A stretch of 30,125 nucleotides of DNA from HIMB11 sp965657135 (GCA_965657135.1 CBFHNF010000022.1:1-30125); one strand, 5' to 3'; numbered from the stretch's first letter, positions 1 to 8,380 are shown. Numbers and translations: made by a program. The notes: generated by a model from the sequence alone, not told the origin.

Positions 1-101
1 TGGTCGGGGGCGGGGTTCATCCAGGGGCAGGGATTCCAATGGCGACTCTTTGCGCCGAGCTCGCGGTCGCGGAGATGAGAACGCGCCAAATTTTAACATA
101 G
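1..101 (+). CDS. crtD: 3' end of crtD, methoxyneurosporene (hydroxyneurosporene) desaturase (partial)
   Basis: The frame starting at base 3 stays open to a TAG at 99-101 and gives 32 residues beginning VGGGVHPGAGIPMA. The glycine-rich HPGAGIP motif is the C-terminal FAD-contacting signature of the CrtI/CrtD phytoene-desaturase family; CrtI in this same window carries GTHPGAGIPS. Its position directly upstream of crtC on the same strand matches the crtDC gene pair of Rhodobacter-type clusters, so CrtD is preferred over another CrtI-like enzyme. In the family, CrtD introduces the C3-C4 double bond of hydroxylated or methoxylated carotenoids on the way to spheroidene. The rest of the gene lies left of the window. 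Its end overlaps the proposed crtC start by 52 bases. Confidence 0.8.
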   Translation, partial: VGGGVHPGAGIPMATLCAELAVAEMRTRQILT

Positions 102-1027
102 ATGTACCACCGAACGGATATGCATGGTGGTATGTAGACGGTGTTGATCCAAATTCTGGCCGTGCGATTTCCGTGATCGCATTTATAGGGTCGGTTTTTT
201 CACCATGGTACAAATGGTCGGGGCGGCGAGAGCCGCAAAATAATGTCTGCATAAACGTCGCGACATATGGGCCGGGCGGTCGATTTACAATGACAGATCG
301 CGGACGCAGCGCGCTTCGCCAAACGGAACATTCATTCACAGTTGGGCCGTCCTCACTGATGTGGGATCCCATTGAAAAAACGCTAACCATTCACGTCGAT
401 GAAATCAGCAGCCCTCCTATTATTTCCAGAGTACGTGGAAAAATTATTCTTAGGCCCAGATCTATAACGAATGTCGAACTGCCATTAACATCTAGTGGAA
501 GTCATGTATGGCGGCCTTTTGCCCCCACTGCTGATATCGAAGTAGATCTTGAGGCCAAAGGATGGCAATGGAGCGGTCATGGATACTTCGATGCTAACTT
601 TGGGACGCGCGCGTTAGAGCAAGATTTCAATTATTGGACATGGGGCAGATTTCCGGTCCAATCTGGTACTCAGTGTTTTTATGATTTGGAATTGCGCGAT
701 GGGACAAAAACGATGCACGCAATAGACTTTGACCTGCATGGCGCCGCCGTAGAAATTCCAAGTGCGCCTCCACTTAGGCGTTTCAAAAACAGCCTTTGGG
801 CGGTCAAGCGTGAAACCAGATGCGATGAGAATGCCACGCCCAGACAAGTTCAAAATTTGCTAGACGCACCGTTTTACAATCGTGCAGTGGTTCAAACACA
901 GCTTAACTCTGAAAAAAGCATCGGCGTTTTTGAAGCCCTTGATCTCCACCGCTTTCGCAACAAAATCATCACTGCCATGTTGGCGGTTCGCGTGCCACGT
1001 CGAGCAGGTTGGCGGTTCAAAGATTAG
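50..1027 (+). CDS. crtC: CrtC, carotenoid 1,2-hydratase (hydroxyneurosporene synthase)
   Basis: The protein resembles CrtC, which adds water across the C1-C2 double bond of neurosporene or lycopene, the first step from acyclic carotenes towards spheroidene. Visible family features are GYAWWYVDG near residue 23, IAFIGSVFSPWYKWSGRR near residue 43, a CINVATYGPGGRFTMTDRGR block near residue 67, and HGYFDANFGTRALEQDF near residues 175-191. The start is uncertain. TTG at 50 (325 aa) is the only start-type codon before the conserved GYAWWY block and lies inside the end of crtD; GTG at 173 would give about 284 aa but would discard that block. The gene is co-directional with crtD. Its TAG stop overlaps the stop codon of convergent tspO, leaving no room for a terminator. 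Confidence 0.9.
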   Translation: MRRARGRGDENAPNFNIDVPPNGYAWWYVDGVDPNSGRAISVIAFIGSVFSPWYKWSGRREPQNNVCINVATYGPGGRFTMTDRGRSALRQTEHSFTVGPSSLMWDPIEKTLTIHVDEISSPPIISRVRGKIILRPRSITNVELPLTSSGSHVWRPFAPTADIEVDLEAKGWQWSGHGYFDANFGTRALEQDFNYWTWGRFPVQSGTQCFYDLELRDGTKTMHAIDFDLHGAAVEIPSAPPLRRFKNSLWAVKRETRCDENATPRQVQNLLDAPFYNRAVVQTQLNSEKSIGVFEALDLHRFRNKIITAMLAVRVPRRAGWRFKD

Positions 1028-1479
1028 GAGTGTTCGGGGTTCAACCTAAGCACCGCCAGATTTAGTGCCCCTGCAACACTCACCCATGCGAGGTATGGAA
1101 CAAAAGCGACCGCTGAAATCCACGAATACTGCCAAAACACAGCAACACAAAGCGCAACTGCAAGCCAAAGTCCAACAATGCAGTAAAATGCGAGCTTAAT
1201 TTTCTGTAACCCAAAAAACACCGGAGTCCAAAGAGCATTCAAAGCGATCTGCAAAGACCAAAGCGCCAAAGCTGTTCCTGCCCCCGAAACCTGCGTCAAG
1301 CGTGCCCCTGAATAGGCCATCAAGAGATACAAAGTTATCCAAGCAACCGGAAACAACCAATTGGGGGGTGTCCAAGTGGGTTTCTTTAATTGGGCATACC
1401 AGCTACCCGGCGGAAACAAACTCCCCGTTGATCCGGCAACAAAACATGCTGACAAAAATATCGCAAAGTCCATCCACAT
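1024..1479 (-). CDS. tspO: TspO/MBR family outer-membrane tryptophan-rich sensory protein (CrtK)
   Basis: This 151-residue, strongly hydrophobic, tryptophan-rich protein has about five membrane segments. It shows the TspO signatures KKPTWTPPNWLFPVAW near residue 32, ALNALWTPVFFGLQ near residue 80 and a closing PYLAWVSVAGALNLAVLRLN. In Rhodobacter, TspO is an outer-membrane porphyrin-binding protein that dampens photosynthesis gene expression in response to oxygen, and it sits between crtB and crtC as here. The ATG at 1479 is preceded by AAGGGG at suitable spacing; an ATG two codons later is an alternative. It is the third gene of the crtI-crtB-tspO operon, 30 bases after crtB. Biochemical function cannot be read from the sequence beyond family membership. 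Confidence 0.93.
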   Translation of the reverse strand: MWMDFAIFLSACFVAGSTGSLFPPGSWYAQLKKPTWTPPNWLFPVAWITLYLLMAYSGARLTQVSGAGTALALWSLQIALNALWTPVFFGLQKIKLAFYCIVGLWLAVALCVAVFWQYSWISAVAFVPYLAWVSVAGALNLAVLRLNPEHS

Positions 1480-1509
1480 TTCGCAGCCCCTTTAACCACA
1501 TAATTCAGG

Positions 1510-2529
1510 TTACGCACCGATATTTGATTTATCATGTTCGTGTAACTGCTCCATCACAGACACAAACCGCTCGCTCCAACCCAATTTGGAACGCTTTTCT
1601 ATCCCAGCGGCTCGTACCAAAAATTGTGTTTGTGGTAAAGGCTCTGCGTAAACGGTCGCAGGTGTTGGCAATAACATACTTGCCATGGAATGTGTCGCAG
1701 ATAATCCAAGCAATTGCAGCTTAGTCGCTTTGTTTGTACGCGCCCGATAAGATATGTTATCAAACTTATTCTTGCGAACACGATTGCCAATCGCAGCATA
1801 GATGTGGCGCGCGGCAAACATTGCCGGTCGAACTTTAATGGGAAGGCAGGCAATCCCAGCCTCAGATCTATGGTATAATTTGTCAGCACGCGCCAGCAGT
1901 TGCCGCGTCATGTGAGCCACTTCAGGTCGAAACTGGGGATTAGATAGGAATTCATCTGGTGAAATTTTCGCGTCTTTAAACCAATCTAGCGGCAAGTATA
2001 AACGTCCCTCTCGCGCATCTTCGCCAACATCACGCGAAATATTTGTCAATTGCATTGCAACTCCCAAATCACAAGCACGTGCAAGGACGTTTGGATCACG
2101 TGCCCGCATAATAACGCACATCATCACACCGACTGCAGATGCAACACGCGCAGAATAGGCAACCAAATCATCAAAAGTCTGATATTTCTTGCCCATTGCG
2201 TCCCACACCAATCCTTCGATCAGGGCTTCGGGAAGTGCGCGTGGCATCTCAAATTCATCAACCATTCTTGCAAATGCACGATCCATCGGTCGATTTCTGG
2301 GAACCCCTGAATAAACCTGATCCAGACGATCAATCAAGTCTTTCACAGAAGCTGATTTATCTGTTTTCAAATCAACTTCATCATCCGCCAACCGGCAAAA
2401 GGCGTAGAGCGCAAGACATGGATTGCGGACACTTTTCGGTAATAGTAACGACGCCGCATGGAAAGATAACGAGCCTTGGCGAATTGCATCCTCGCAGTAT
2501 TTCATGTCGCTTTCGTATGTAGCGCTCAT
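1510..2529 (-). CDS. crtB: CrtB, 15-cis-phytoene synthase
   Basis: This 339-residue member of the squalene/phytoene synthase family condenses two geranylgeranyl diphosphates to phytoene, the committed step of carotenoid synthesis. Both aspartate-rich, Mg-binding motifs are present: DDEVD at residues 49-53 and DVGED at 167-171. The second lies within the conserved block NISRDVGEDAREGRLYLPLD. The length is normal for bacterial CrtB. The ATG overlaps the stop of crtI in an ATGA arrangement, implying coupled translation in the crtI-crtB-tspO operon. Regulation is expected from the crtI promoter region with its two PpsR-type sites. Confidence 0.96.
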   Translation of the reverse strand: MSATYESDMKYCEDAIRQGSLSFHAASLLLPKSVRNPCLALYAFCRLADDEVDLKTDKSASVKDLIDRLDQVYSGVPRNRPMDRAFARMVDEFEMPRALPEALIEGLVWDAMGKKYQTFDDLVAYSARVASAVGVMMCVIMRARDPNVLARACDLGVAMQLTNISRDVGEDAREGRLYLPLDWFKDAKISPDEFLSNPQFRPEVAHMTRQLLARADKLYHRSEAGIACLPIKVRPAMFAARHIYAAIGNRVRKNKFDNISYRARTNKATKLQLLGLSATHSMASMLLPTPATVYAEPLPQTQFLVRAAGIEKRSKLGWSERFVSVMEQLHEHDKSNIGA

Positions 2530-4070
2530 TGTGAAACCTGCTCTGCGTCTGGGACCAATTGATTTAGCACTTCGGATGATGTCACAACACTTGGGATGCC
2601 CGCGCCAGGATGCGTTCCCGCTCCGACCAAATACAGATTTTCGAAGTCTTCGCTGACGTTATGTGGCCGAAACCAGGCAGATTGGAAGATACGCGGCTCT
2701 AATGAAAAACCAGCTCCAAATGGGCTTAGGTACCGCGATTGAAAATCATTGGGGGTCAGCACATGTTCGGCTTCGATTTTCTGTGAAAACCCAGGCATAA
2801 CCTTTTCGAGCACATTACGCATTTTTTCTTTATATTTTACCGCTTCATTGTTCCAATCTACAGCATTTTTGGTTTTTAAGTTTGGAACAGGCGAAAGCGC
2901 GTAAAAACAGTCGTCACCCTCTGGAGCCACTGAAGGATCGGACACCGATGGACGATGTAAATACAACGACATGTCATCTGCCAGAAAGCGACGATCAAAA
3001 ATATCCTTTAACAAGCCTCGGTATCTGGGGCCATTTAGGATCGTATGATGCCCAACATCAGTCCAGTCATTCGAAGTGCCCTTGGTACCAAAATACCAGA
3101 CAAACAACCCCATCGACCATTTTGAATTGTCCAATTTCTTCTTGGTCCAGCGTTTTTTTGTGTGTTGTCGTAATAACTGCTCATATGTCCAACCGGGATC
3201 TGCATTTGAAACCACAATATCAGCCGCAATTTCACGTCCATTTTCCAATTGCACACCACATGCACGGCGTCCATCGGTCAATATCTGATCAACGGTCGTT
3301 TCAGAAATGATCTGCCCACCCTGATCAATGACAACACGCCCCATTGCATCCGCTAGTTCCTGAACGCCACCCTGAACATAGTGAACCCCGAATTCTTTTT
3401 CCAAATGGCTGACCAGAATATACATGGACGTAACCCGACGAGGGTCGCCACCAATAAATAGGGGATGAAACGACAGTGCCATGCGAAAACGCGGGTCCTT
3501 TACACGCTTAGATGCGTGTTGATACACAGATTGATCTGCACGCAACGCCACAAAACCAGGCACCTCTTTGACCAAATCCCACAATTTATTTAGTGGGCGA
3601 CGACCCAATCCCTCAAATCCAAAGGTGTATCTTTTTTCACAGTCTGTCAGGAATTTTTGATACCCCTTAAAATCAGACGGAAACACGCGCTTAACTTCTG
3701 CATCCATGTCTGCTTGAGTGTCACGTATTTGAAATTTCGAACCATCTTGCCAGCGGATTTCATAATAGGGATCAACAGGGGTTAGGTTGACGTCACTTTC
3801 GAAATCACGCCCACAATCTGCCCACAGTCGGCGAAATACATCAGGTACAGTCAATATTGTAGGCCCCAGATCGAATCGATAGCCACCTTTGGAGATGGAC
3901 GACCCGCGTCCCCCCAATCTGTCTAAACGATCAATGATTGTCACACGGTACCCTTTGGCGCCCAATCGCATAGCAGCAGAAAGACCACCAAGCCCTGCAC
4001 CAATAACGATTGCCTTGGGTGCATGACATGAAAGACGCGGAATCGATAATTTGGGTTCAAGAACTGTCAT
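2526..4070 (-). CDS. crtI: CrtI, phytoene desaturase
   Basis: This FAD-dependent phytoene desaturase of about 514 residues carries out successive desaturations of phytoene to neurosporene and/or lycopene. The N-terminal dinucleotide-binding motif GAGLGG is at about residues 24-29, followed by RLGGRG near 51-56. The C-terminal signature LVGAGTHPGAGIPSV closes the family fold. I chose ATG at 4070 (MTVLEPK); an in-frame TTG three codons upstream is a weaker alternative. Neither has a recognisable Shine-Dalgarno sequence. It is first in the operon crtI-crtB-tspO and diverges from crtA across a 93-base region holding two TGT-N12-ACA palindromes. Whether it makes three or four desaturations cannot be told here; the crtA/crtC/crtD company suggests the spheroidene branch. 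Confidence 0.96.
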   Translation of the reverse strand: MTVLEPKLSIPRLSCHAPKAIVIGAGLGGLSAAMRLGAKGYRVTIIDRLDRLGGRGSSISKGGYRFDLGPTILTVPDVFRRLWADCGRDFESDVNLTPVDPYYEIRWQDGSKFQIRDTQADMDAEVKRVFPSDFKGYQKFLTDCEKRYTFGFEGLGRRPLNKLWDLVKEVPGFVALRADQSVYQHASKRVKDPRFRMALSFHPLFIGGDPRRVTSMYILVSHLEKEFGVHYVQGGVQELADAMGRVVIDQGGQIISETTVDQILTDGRRACGVQLENGREIAADIVVSNADPGWTYEQLLRQHTKKRWTKKKLDNSKWSMGLFVWYFGTKGTSNDWTDVGHHTILNGPRYRGLLKDIFDRRFLADDMSLYLHRPSVSDPSVAPEGDDCFYALSPVPNLKTKNAVDWNNEAVKYKEKMRNVLEKVMPGFSQKIEAEHVLTPNDFQSRYLSPFGAGFSLEPRIFQSAWFRPHNVSEDFENLYLVGAGTHPGAGIPSVVTSSEVLNQLVPDAEQVSQ

Positions 4071-4089
4071 ATTATTCAAACACTACATG

Positions 4090-4107
4090 TGTCTAATTTA
4101 ATTTACA
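4090..4107. promoter_or_regulatory. PpsR/CrtJ-type operator, crtI-proximal
   Basis: The sequence is TGT, 12 bases (ctaatttaattt), then ACA, a perfect match to the TGT-N12-ACA consensus of PpsR/CrtJ, whose gene is in this window. It begins 20 bases upstream of the crtI ATG, where bound repressor would block RNA polymerase. On the - strand a weak -35-like TTGTAA (4108-4103) overlaps its edge. Confidence 0.75.
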
Positions 4108-4119
4108 ACTGTACCTTTT

Positions 4120-4137
4120 TGTGTTTGACTAAAAACA
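4120..4137. promoter_or_regulatory. PpsR/CrtJ-type operator, crtA-proximal
   Basis: The sequence is TGT, 12 bases (gtttgactaaaa), then ACA. It is the second perfect TGT-N12-ACA palindrome in the crtA-crtI divergent region, 12 bases from the first. Tandem sites fit cooperative PpsR/CrtJ binding as known in Rhodobacter. It ends 26 bases before the crtA ATG and contains a -35-like TTGACT (4125-4130), though I see no convincing -10 at the right distance. Confidence 0.72.
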
Positions 4138-4163
4138 CCTGACGATCTGGTGCCAAAAATACA

Positions 4164-4868
4164 ATGGTGACACTTAGCCTCTTTCGATTTGAAAAGCCCC
4201 ATCACAAGCTATGGGCCTTTATTATGATGGGCTTTGCACGGCCTCTCTTGAACTTGATGCCGTCACTCGTTTTCTGGAAGCTTTTGGGGTCTGGCACAGG
4301 TGAAGGCTTTACCCCAAAGCCAAACTGGGGCGTGTACGCAATTCTATGTGTCTGGGATGAAACCGTAGCTGTCGAGAAAACACTAGAAGAATCCCGTGTG
4401 TTCAGCCGCTATCATGAAATGTCGACGGAAAGTGTCACGATCTATTTGGAGCCTTATGCCACACGCGGCGAGTGGTCAGGGCAAACGCCATTCATCGCAA
4501 ACAGCAAGAGAGATGCCGGTCCCGTTGCAGTGCTAACGCGCGCAACACTGAAATGGCATGCCATGTTGCAGTTTTGGAGTCAGTCTCCGGCGATAAGCAC
4601 CAAAATTGGCCAAAATAAAGATGTTCTATTTAAAATAGGCCTGGGAGAGCTCCCCCTGCGACAACAACTAACATTTTCAATCTGGCCCGACATAAAGCAA
4701 ATGAGCGAATTCGCACATCAATCTGATCCGCACCGCAGTGCCATACAAAAAGTACGTAAAGGAAATTGGTTCAAAGAAGAACTCTACGCGCGCTTCAATA
4801 TCACCGCAATTGACGGAAGCTGGTCAGCATTTGGAGCAAATTCCAAGAAAGAAGCAAAAGATGAATAA
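4164..4868 (+). CDS. crtA: CrtA, spheroidene monooxygenase
   Basis: This 234-residue protein matches CrtA, the oxygen-dependent enzyme that inserts the 2-keto group into spheroidene to give spheroidenone. Family-typical stretches are the opening LSLFRFEKP, GEGFTPKPNWGVYAIL near residue 47, and PVAVLTRATLKW near residue 121. It is expected to be active only when oxygen is present. The ATG lacks an obvious Shine-Dalgarno sequence. It is the first gene of crtA-bchI-bchD-bchO, and its last codons overlap the bchI start by 8 bases. Two PpsR-type operators precede it. The combination of CrtA with CrtC and CrtD predicts spheroidenone as the main carotenoid under aerobic growth; this is inference. 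Confidence 0.92.
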   Translation: MVTLSLFRFEKPHHKLWAFIMMGFARPLLNLMPSLVFWKLLGSGTGEGFTPKPNWGVYAILCVWDETVAVEKTLEESRVFSRYHEMSTESVTIYLEPYATRGEWSGQTPFIANSKRDAGPVAVLTRATLKWHAMLQFWSQSPAISTKIGQNKDVLFKIGLGELPLRQQLTFSIWPDIKQMSEFAHQSDPHRSAIQKVRKGNWFKEELYARFNITAIDGSWSAFGANSKKEAKDE

Positions 4869-5865
4869 AGCGTTCCCATTTTCCGCAATTGTTGGCCAAG
4901 ACGATATGAAATTGGCCCTAATTTTGACTGCTATTGATCCTAAAATTGGTGGTGTTCTTGCGTTTGGTGATCGCGGAACAGGAAAATCAACGGCTATCAG
5001 GGCATTGGCAGATTTACTGCCCGAAATTTCCGTTGTTCAAGGATGCCCCGTGAACTCGGAACAAATAACAGACGTCCCAAGTTGGGTAAAAACAGCATCT
5101 GACGCTACCACCAAGACGAACACACCTGTGGTCGACCTACCGTTGGGTGTGAGCGCTGATAGGGTTACGGGAGCGTTGGACATCGAGCGCGCCCTTGTCG
5201 ACGGCGTAAAGGAATTCCAACCAGGCCTGTTAGCAAAGGCCAATCGCGGATACCTATACATCGACGAGGTCAATCTGCTCGAAGACCATATTGTTGATCT
5301 ATTGCTGGATGTTGCACAATCAGGAACGAACACGGTTGAGAAAGAAGGACTTTCCATAACACATCCCTCGCGTTTTATTTTAATCGGATCAGGTAACCCC
5401 GAAGAAGGCGAATTGCGCCCTCAGCTTTTAGATCGCTTTGGTCTCTCTGTCGAAGTACGTACACCACAAACAATCATGGATCGTGTTGATGTCCTCAAGC
5501 GACGGGATGCATTTGATCGTGATGCAGAGGCGTATTGTAAATCTTGGTCAGGCGAAAACGCAAAAATCCGTGACAGCATTCTGACAGGACGCGAACGCCT
5601 AAACAGCGTTGAGATGTCCGATAATATGTTGGAAATTTGTGCGGAAATTTGTGTCGCTATGGGCAGTGATGGACTACGCGGCGAGCTCACTCTATTAAAA
5701 ACGGCACGTGCGCTTGCCGCATTTGAGGGGGATTACAATGTCGATCGAAATCACATCAAACGTATCGCACCCATGGCGCTAAGTCATCGTCTGCGTCGTG
5801 ATCCGCTAGATGATACGGGATCAACGGTACGGGTGGAACGTACACTTGACGCTGTTTTAGGCTGA
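4861..5865 (+). CDS. bchI: BchI, magnesium chelatase ATPase subunit I
   Basis: This AAA+ ATPase of the Mg-chelatase (BchH-BchI-BchD) powers Mg insertion into protoporphyrin IX, the branch point from haem to bacteriochlorophyll. From ATG 4861 the protein has 334 residues. Walker A GDRGTGKS is at residues 37-44, Walker B YLYIDEVNLL at about 131-140, and a sensor/arginine-finger region GSGNPEEGELRPQLLDRFG follows. The reading frame is open further upstream, but that extension lies within crtA in another frame, and the conserved protein begins at this ATG behind a purine-rich AAGAAAGAAG tract. It overlaps crtA by 8 bases and is followed after one base by bchD, a spacing suited to producing I and D in step. 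Confidence 0.97.
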   Translation: MNKAFPFSAIVGQDDMKLALILTAIDPKIGGVLAFGDRGTGKSTAIRALADLLPEISVVQGCPVNSEQITDVPSWVKTASDATTKTNTPVVDLPLGVSADRVTGALDIERALVDGVKEFQPGLLAKANRGYLYIDEVNLLEDHIVDLLLDVAQSGTNTVEKEGLSITHPSRFILIGSGNPEEGELRPQLLDRFGLSVEVRTPQTIMDRVDVLKRRDAFDRDAEAYCKSWSGENAKIRDSILTGRERLNSVEMSDNMLEICAEICVAMGSDGLRGELTLLKTARALAAFEGDYNVDRNHIKRIAPMALSHRLRRDPLDDTGSTVRVERTLDAVLG

Positions 5866-5866
5866 A

Positions 5867-7522
5867 ATGTCAGATCAAAAGACATATCTGGCGAATCTCG
5901 CTCTTCAGCTATGCCAATTAGACCCCAAAACATTCGGTGGCATAATTTTCAAGACGAGTGCTGGCTCACATATGGAGCAACTGCGAGTCATGCTGAATGG
6001 ATCTGATATGGGTGCCACAACAGTCCACCCAAATCTAAGCGCCGCAGACTTGGTTGGTGGCATTGATCCAATTGAAAGTTTGACGTCCGGATCACTTGTC
6101 ATGAGGCCGGGCGTCCTAGATCGAAATGGTTGGAAACTATTAATTATGGCTGATCGTCTAACACGGCAATCGGCGGCATTAATCGCGCAATACACCGAAC
6201 ACGCAAACACTGATCCGTTTTGTGTTTTTGACGAAAGTGAAAGCGTTGAAGACACACATTTGGGACCTTTATTTGAACGCTTTGCATTCTTTTTTGACCT
6301 GCGGAATATGCGTCATGATGAATTTGCGATTGATTACACCAACACCGAAAAACGCAACACTCCCTTACCAACACTGACTGAGGATCAACAAACGCTCATT
6401 GTTACAGCTGCATTGCAATTTGGCATTTTTTCGATGCGGTCTGTTACGATGGTCCAAAAAGCAGCGCAATTGTTAGCGTCATTGGATCATCGAAATGATA
6501 TTACACAAAGCGATATCGATACGGCTGCGCAATTGATCCTCGCGCATCGTGCAACGGCAATGCCCACCGAAGCACCTGAAACAGAGACAAACAATGATCC
6601 CGTAGACCAAGACCAGGGGTCTGACACGATAGGAGAAAATGAAACCGTCGAATTACCAGAGGAATTAGTCATCGACGCTGTTCGCGCCATGTTGCCTGCG
6701 AATTTACTTAACCAGATCGATAGCAAAAAAATGGGCAGAAACAGCAAGGGTGGCGATGGGTTCGGCCTGTTGCAAAAATCAGCACTACGTGGTCGCCCCC
6801 TGCCTGGAATGATTGGACGACCCAACCATCGCGCCCGTATTGATATACTTGCTAGCCTCCGCGCTGCAGCACCTTGGCAAAAACTTCGGAAATCGAATAC
6901 ATCGCAGGCCTCAAACATTGTGATTTATCCGAACGACCTGCACATTCAACGTTTCCAAAATCGTTCCGAGCGCGTCGTTATTTTTTCTGTCGATGCTTCT
7001 GGCTCAGCCGCGATGAGCCGCATGGGCGAAGCAAAAGGCGCAGTAGAGATCATGCTCGCACAAGCATATTCGAAACGCGATTACGTTGCATTGATCGGAT
7101 TTCGTGATGGCCGAGCCGACATTTTATTGCCACCCACACGTTCATTGGTGCAGGCTAAAAAAAATCTGGCTGCACTGGCTGCAGGGGGAGGAACGCCGTT
7201 GGCAACTGGGATCAACAGCGCACTTAACCTAGCCACTGTTGTTCGCAGAAGTGGAAAATTGCCCAGCATGGCATTTTTGACGGATGGTAAAGGAAACATC
7301 GACATAGACGGCCAACCTGGTCGTCAAAAAGCCATGCGTGATGCCACACATGTGGCACAGATGGGACGTGCGCTAAACGTACCTACACTCTTTATCGACT
7401 GTGGCAGACGCGGTAATCCAGAATTGGCCAAACTTGCCCAAACGATGGGAGGCGAATACCTTTGCCTACCTCGCGCAAACGCACACACGATTTCGGAATT
7501 GGCAAAGACACATTTGGAATAG
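5867..7522 (+). CDS. bchD: BchD, magnesium chelatase subunit D
   Basis: This 551-residue Mg-chelatase subunit couples the BchI ring to the porphyrin-holding BchH. An N-terminal AAA-like domain (about residues 1-230) lacks a proper Walker A motif, as usual for BchD. An acidic, proline-containing linker (about 233-268) follows, and then a C-terminal von Willebrand A/integrin-I domain. The metal-ion-dependent adhesion site is visible as DASGS at 376-380, with GGGTPLATG near 440 and LTDGKG near 471. The length is close to that of Rhodobacter BchD. The ATG lies one base after the bchI stop, and the bchO ATG follows two bases after the bchD stop. Confidence 0.96.
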   Translation: MSDQKTYLANLALQLCQLDPKTFGGIIFKTSAGSHMEQLRVMLNGSDMGATTVHPNLSAADLVGGIDPIESLTSGSLVMRPGVLDRNGWKLLIMADRLTRQSAALIAQYTEHANTDPFCVFDESESVEDTHLGPLFERFAFFFDLRNMRHDEFAIDYTNTEKRNTPLPTLTEDQQTLIVTAALQFGIFSMRSVTMVQKAAQLLASLDHRNDITQSDIDTAAQLILAHRATAMPTEAPETETNNDPVDQDQGSDTIGENETVELPEELVIDAVRAMLPANLLNQIDSKKMGRNSKGGDGFGLLQKSALRGRPLPGMIGRPNHRARIDILASLRAAAPWQKLRKSNTSQASNIVIYPNDLHIQRFQNRSERVVIFSVDASGSAAMSRMGEAKGAVEIMLAQAYSKRDYVALIGFRDGRADILLPPTRSLVQAKKNLAALAAGGGTPLATGINSALNLATVVRRSGKLPSMAFLTDGKGNIDIDGQPGRQKAMRDATHVAQMGRALNVPTLFIDCGRRGNPELAKLAQTMGGEYLCLPRANAHTISELAKTHLE

Positions 7523-7524
7523 TG

Positions 7525-8379
7525 ATGACCGATAAAATTCCAGAATGGTGGCCGAATAGATCTGCATCCCGCTTCATCAAAACGCGAGACTATAAATGGC
7601 ACATGCAATTGATCGAAGCCAATAAACCAACTGTATTGTTTATCCACGGCACTGGAGCCTCTACTCACAGCTGGGCGCCATTAATCAGCAATTTGGGTGA
7701 GGACGTTCAGTCGCTGACAATAGATCTACCTGGACATGGATTTTCCAGTGTCCCAAGGTTTGGGCGCAGCACTTTGGACTCAATAACGGATGGCGTCAGT
7801 CAGCTATTGGCACGGACTAATATAGATATATCCCGATTGCATATTGTCGGACACTCTGCCGGGGCTGCGATTGCAGTTCAACTTGCAGCTAGAATTTCGA
7901 TCACAACGCAAGTGACATGTATAAATGCCGCCTTTGGAAATTTTTCTGGTATGGCAGGAATAATGTTTCCCTACATCGCAAAACTGGCTGCAATTGCACC
8001 GTTTTCCTCCAGCTTTATCGCCCAAATGGCACAAGATCGTGAGCGCGTTGGTAAATTAATGGCGGGGACAGGTTCAAAGTTATCCCCTCAGCAATTGCGC
8101 GGGTATCAATATCTATTTCAAAGAAAACAACATGTTCAGGGAACGCTGCAACTGATGGCTGATTGGAATTTAGACGCCTTTTTGTCTAATTTACCATTGA
8201 CACAAAATCCAATTCAGTTTGTCACTGGAGGAAACGATCAAACCGTGCCAGCATCGGTCTCCAAAGAATGGGCTGCTAAAATGAGCAATGCTTCCATCAC
8301 AGAATTTGCAAATTATGGGCACTTAATTCACGAAGAAGCCCCCGAGATCATTGCGCCATTGATCCTTCGGGAGCTTTGA
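7525..8379 (+). CDS. bchO: BchO, alpha/beta hydrolase of the Mg-chelatase operon
   Basis: This 284-residue alpha/beta hydrolase sits in the conserved bchI-bchD-bchO order. Oxyanion-region motif FIHGTGAST is near residue 39, the nucleophile elbow GHSAG has Ser near residue 111, a late Asp lies in GGNDQTVP, and the catalytic His candidate is in NYGHLIHEEAPE near the C-terminus. The proposed role in Mg-protoporphyrin metabolism rests on its location; the reaction is not established. I chose ATG 7525, two bases after the bchD stop, because upstream codons lie inside bchD. The gene ends 15 bases from the convergent cycA stop, with a short palindrome between them. Confidence 0.92.
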   Translation: MTDKIPEWWPNRSASRFIKTRDYKWHMQLIEANKPTVLFIHGTGASTHSWAPLISNLGEDVQSLTIDLPGHGFSSVPRFGRSTLDSITDGVSQLLARTNIDISRLHIVGHSAGAAIAVQLAARISITTQVTCINAAFGNFSGMAGIMFPYIAKLAAIAPFSSSFIAQMAQDRERVGKLMAGTGSKLSPQQLRGYQYLFQRKQHVQGTLQLMADWNLDAFLSNLPLTQNPIQFVTGGNDQTVPASVSKEWAAKMSNASITEFANYGHLIHEEAPEIIAPLILREL

Positions 8380-8380
8380 A

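Noticed and set aside
1302..1724. 140-codon open frame on the + strand opposite tspO and crtB
   Set aside because: It is antisense to two well-supported genes, has no family resemblance and has a composition expected from a complementary frame.
3035..3310. Several 70-140 codon frames on both strands inside crtI
   Set aside because: They are shadows of the crtI coding frame; none has a ribosome-binding site or recognisable domain.
4120..4165. Sigma70 promoter for crtA using TTGACT at 4125
   Set aside because: The nearest -10-like hexamer, TACAAT at 4160-4165, overlaps the crtA ATG and is 29 bases away, far outside normal spacing.
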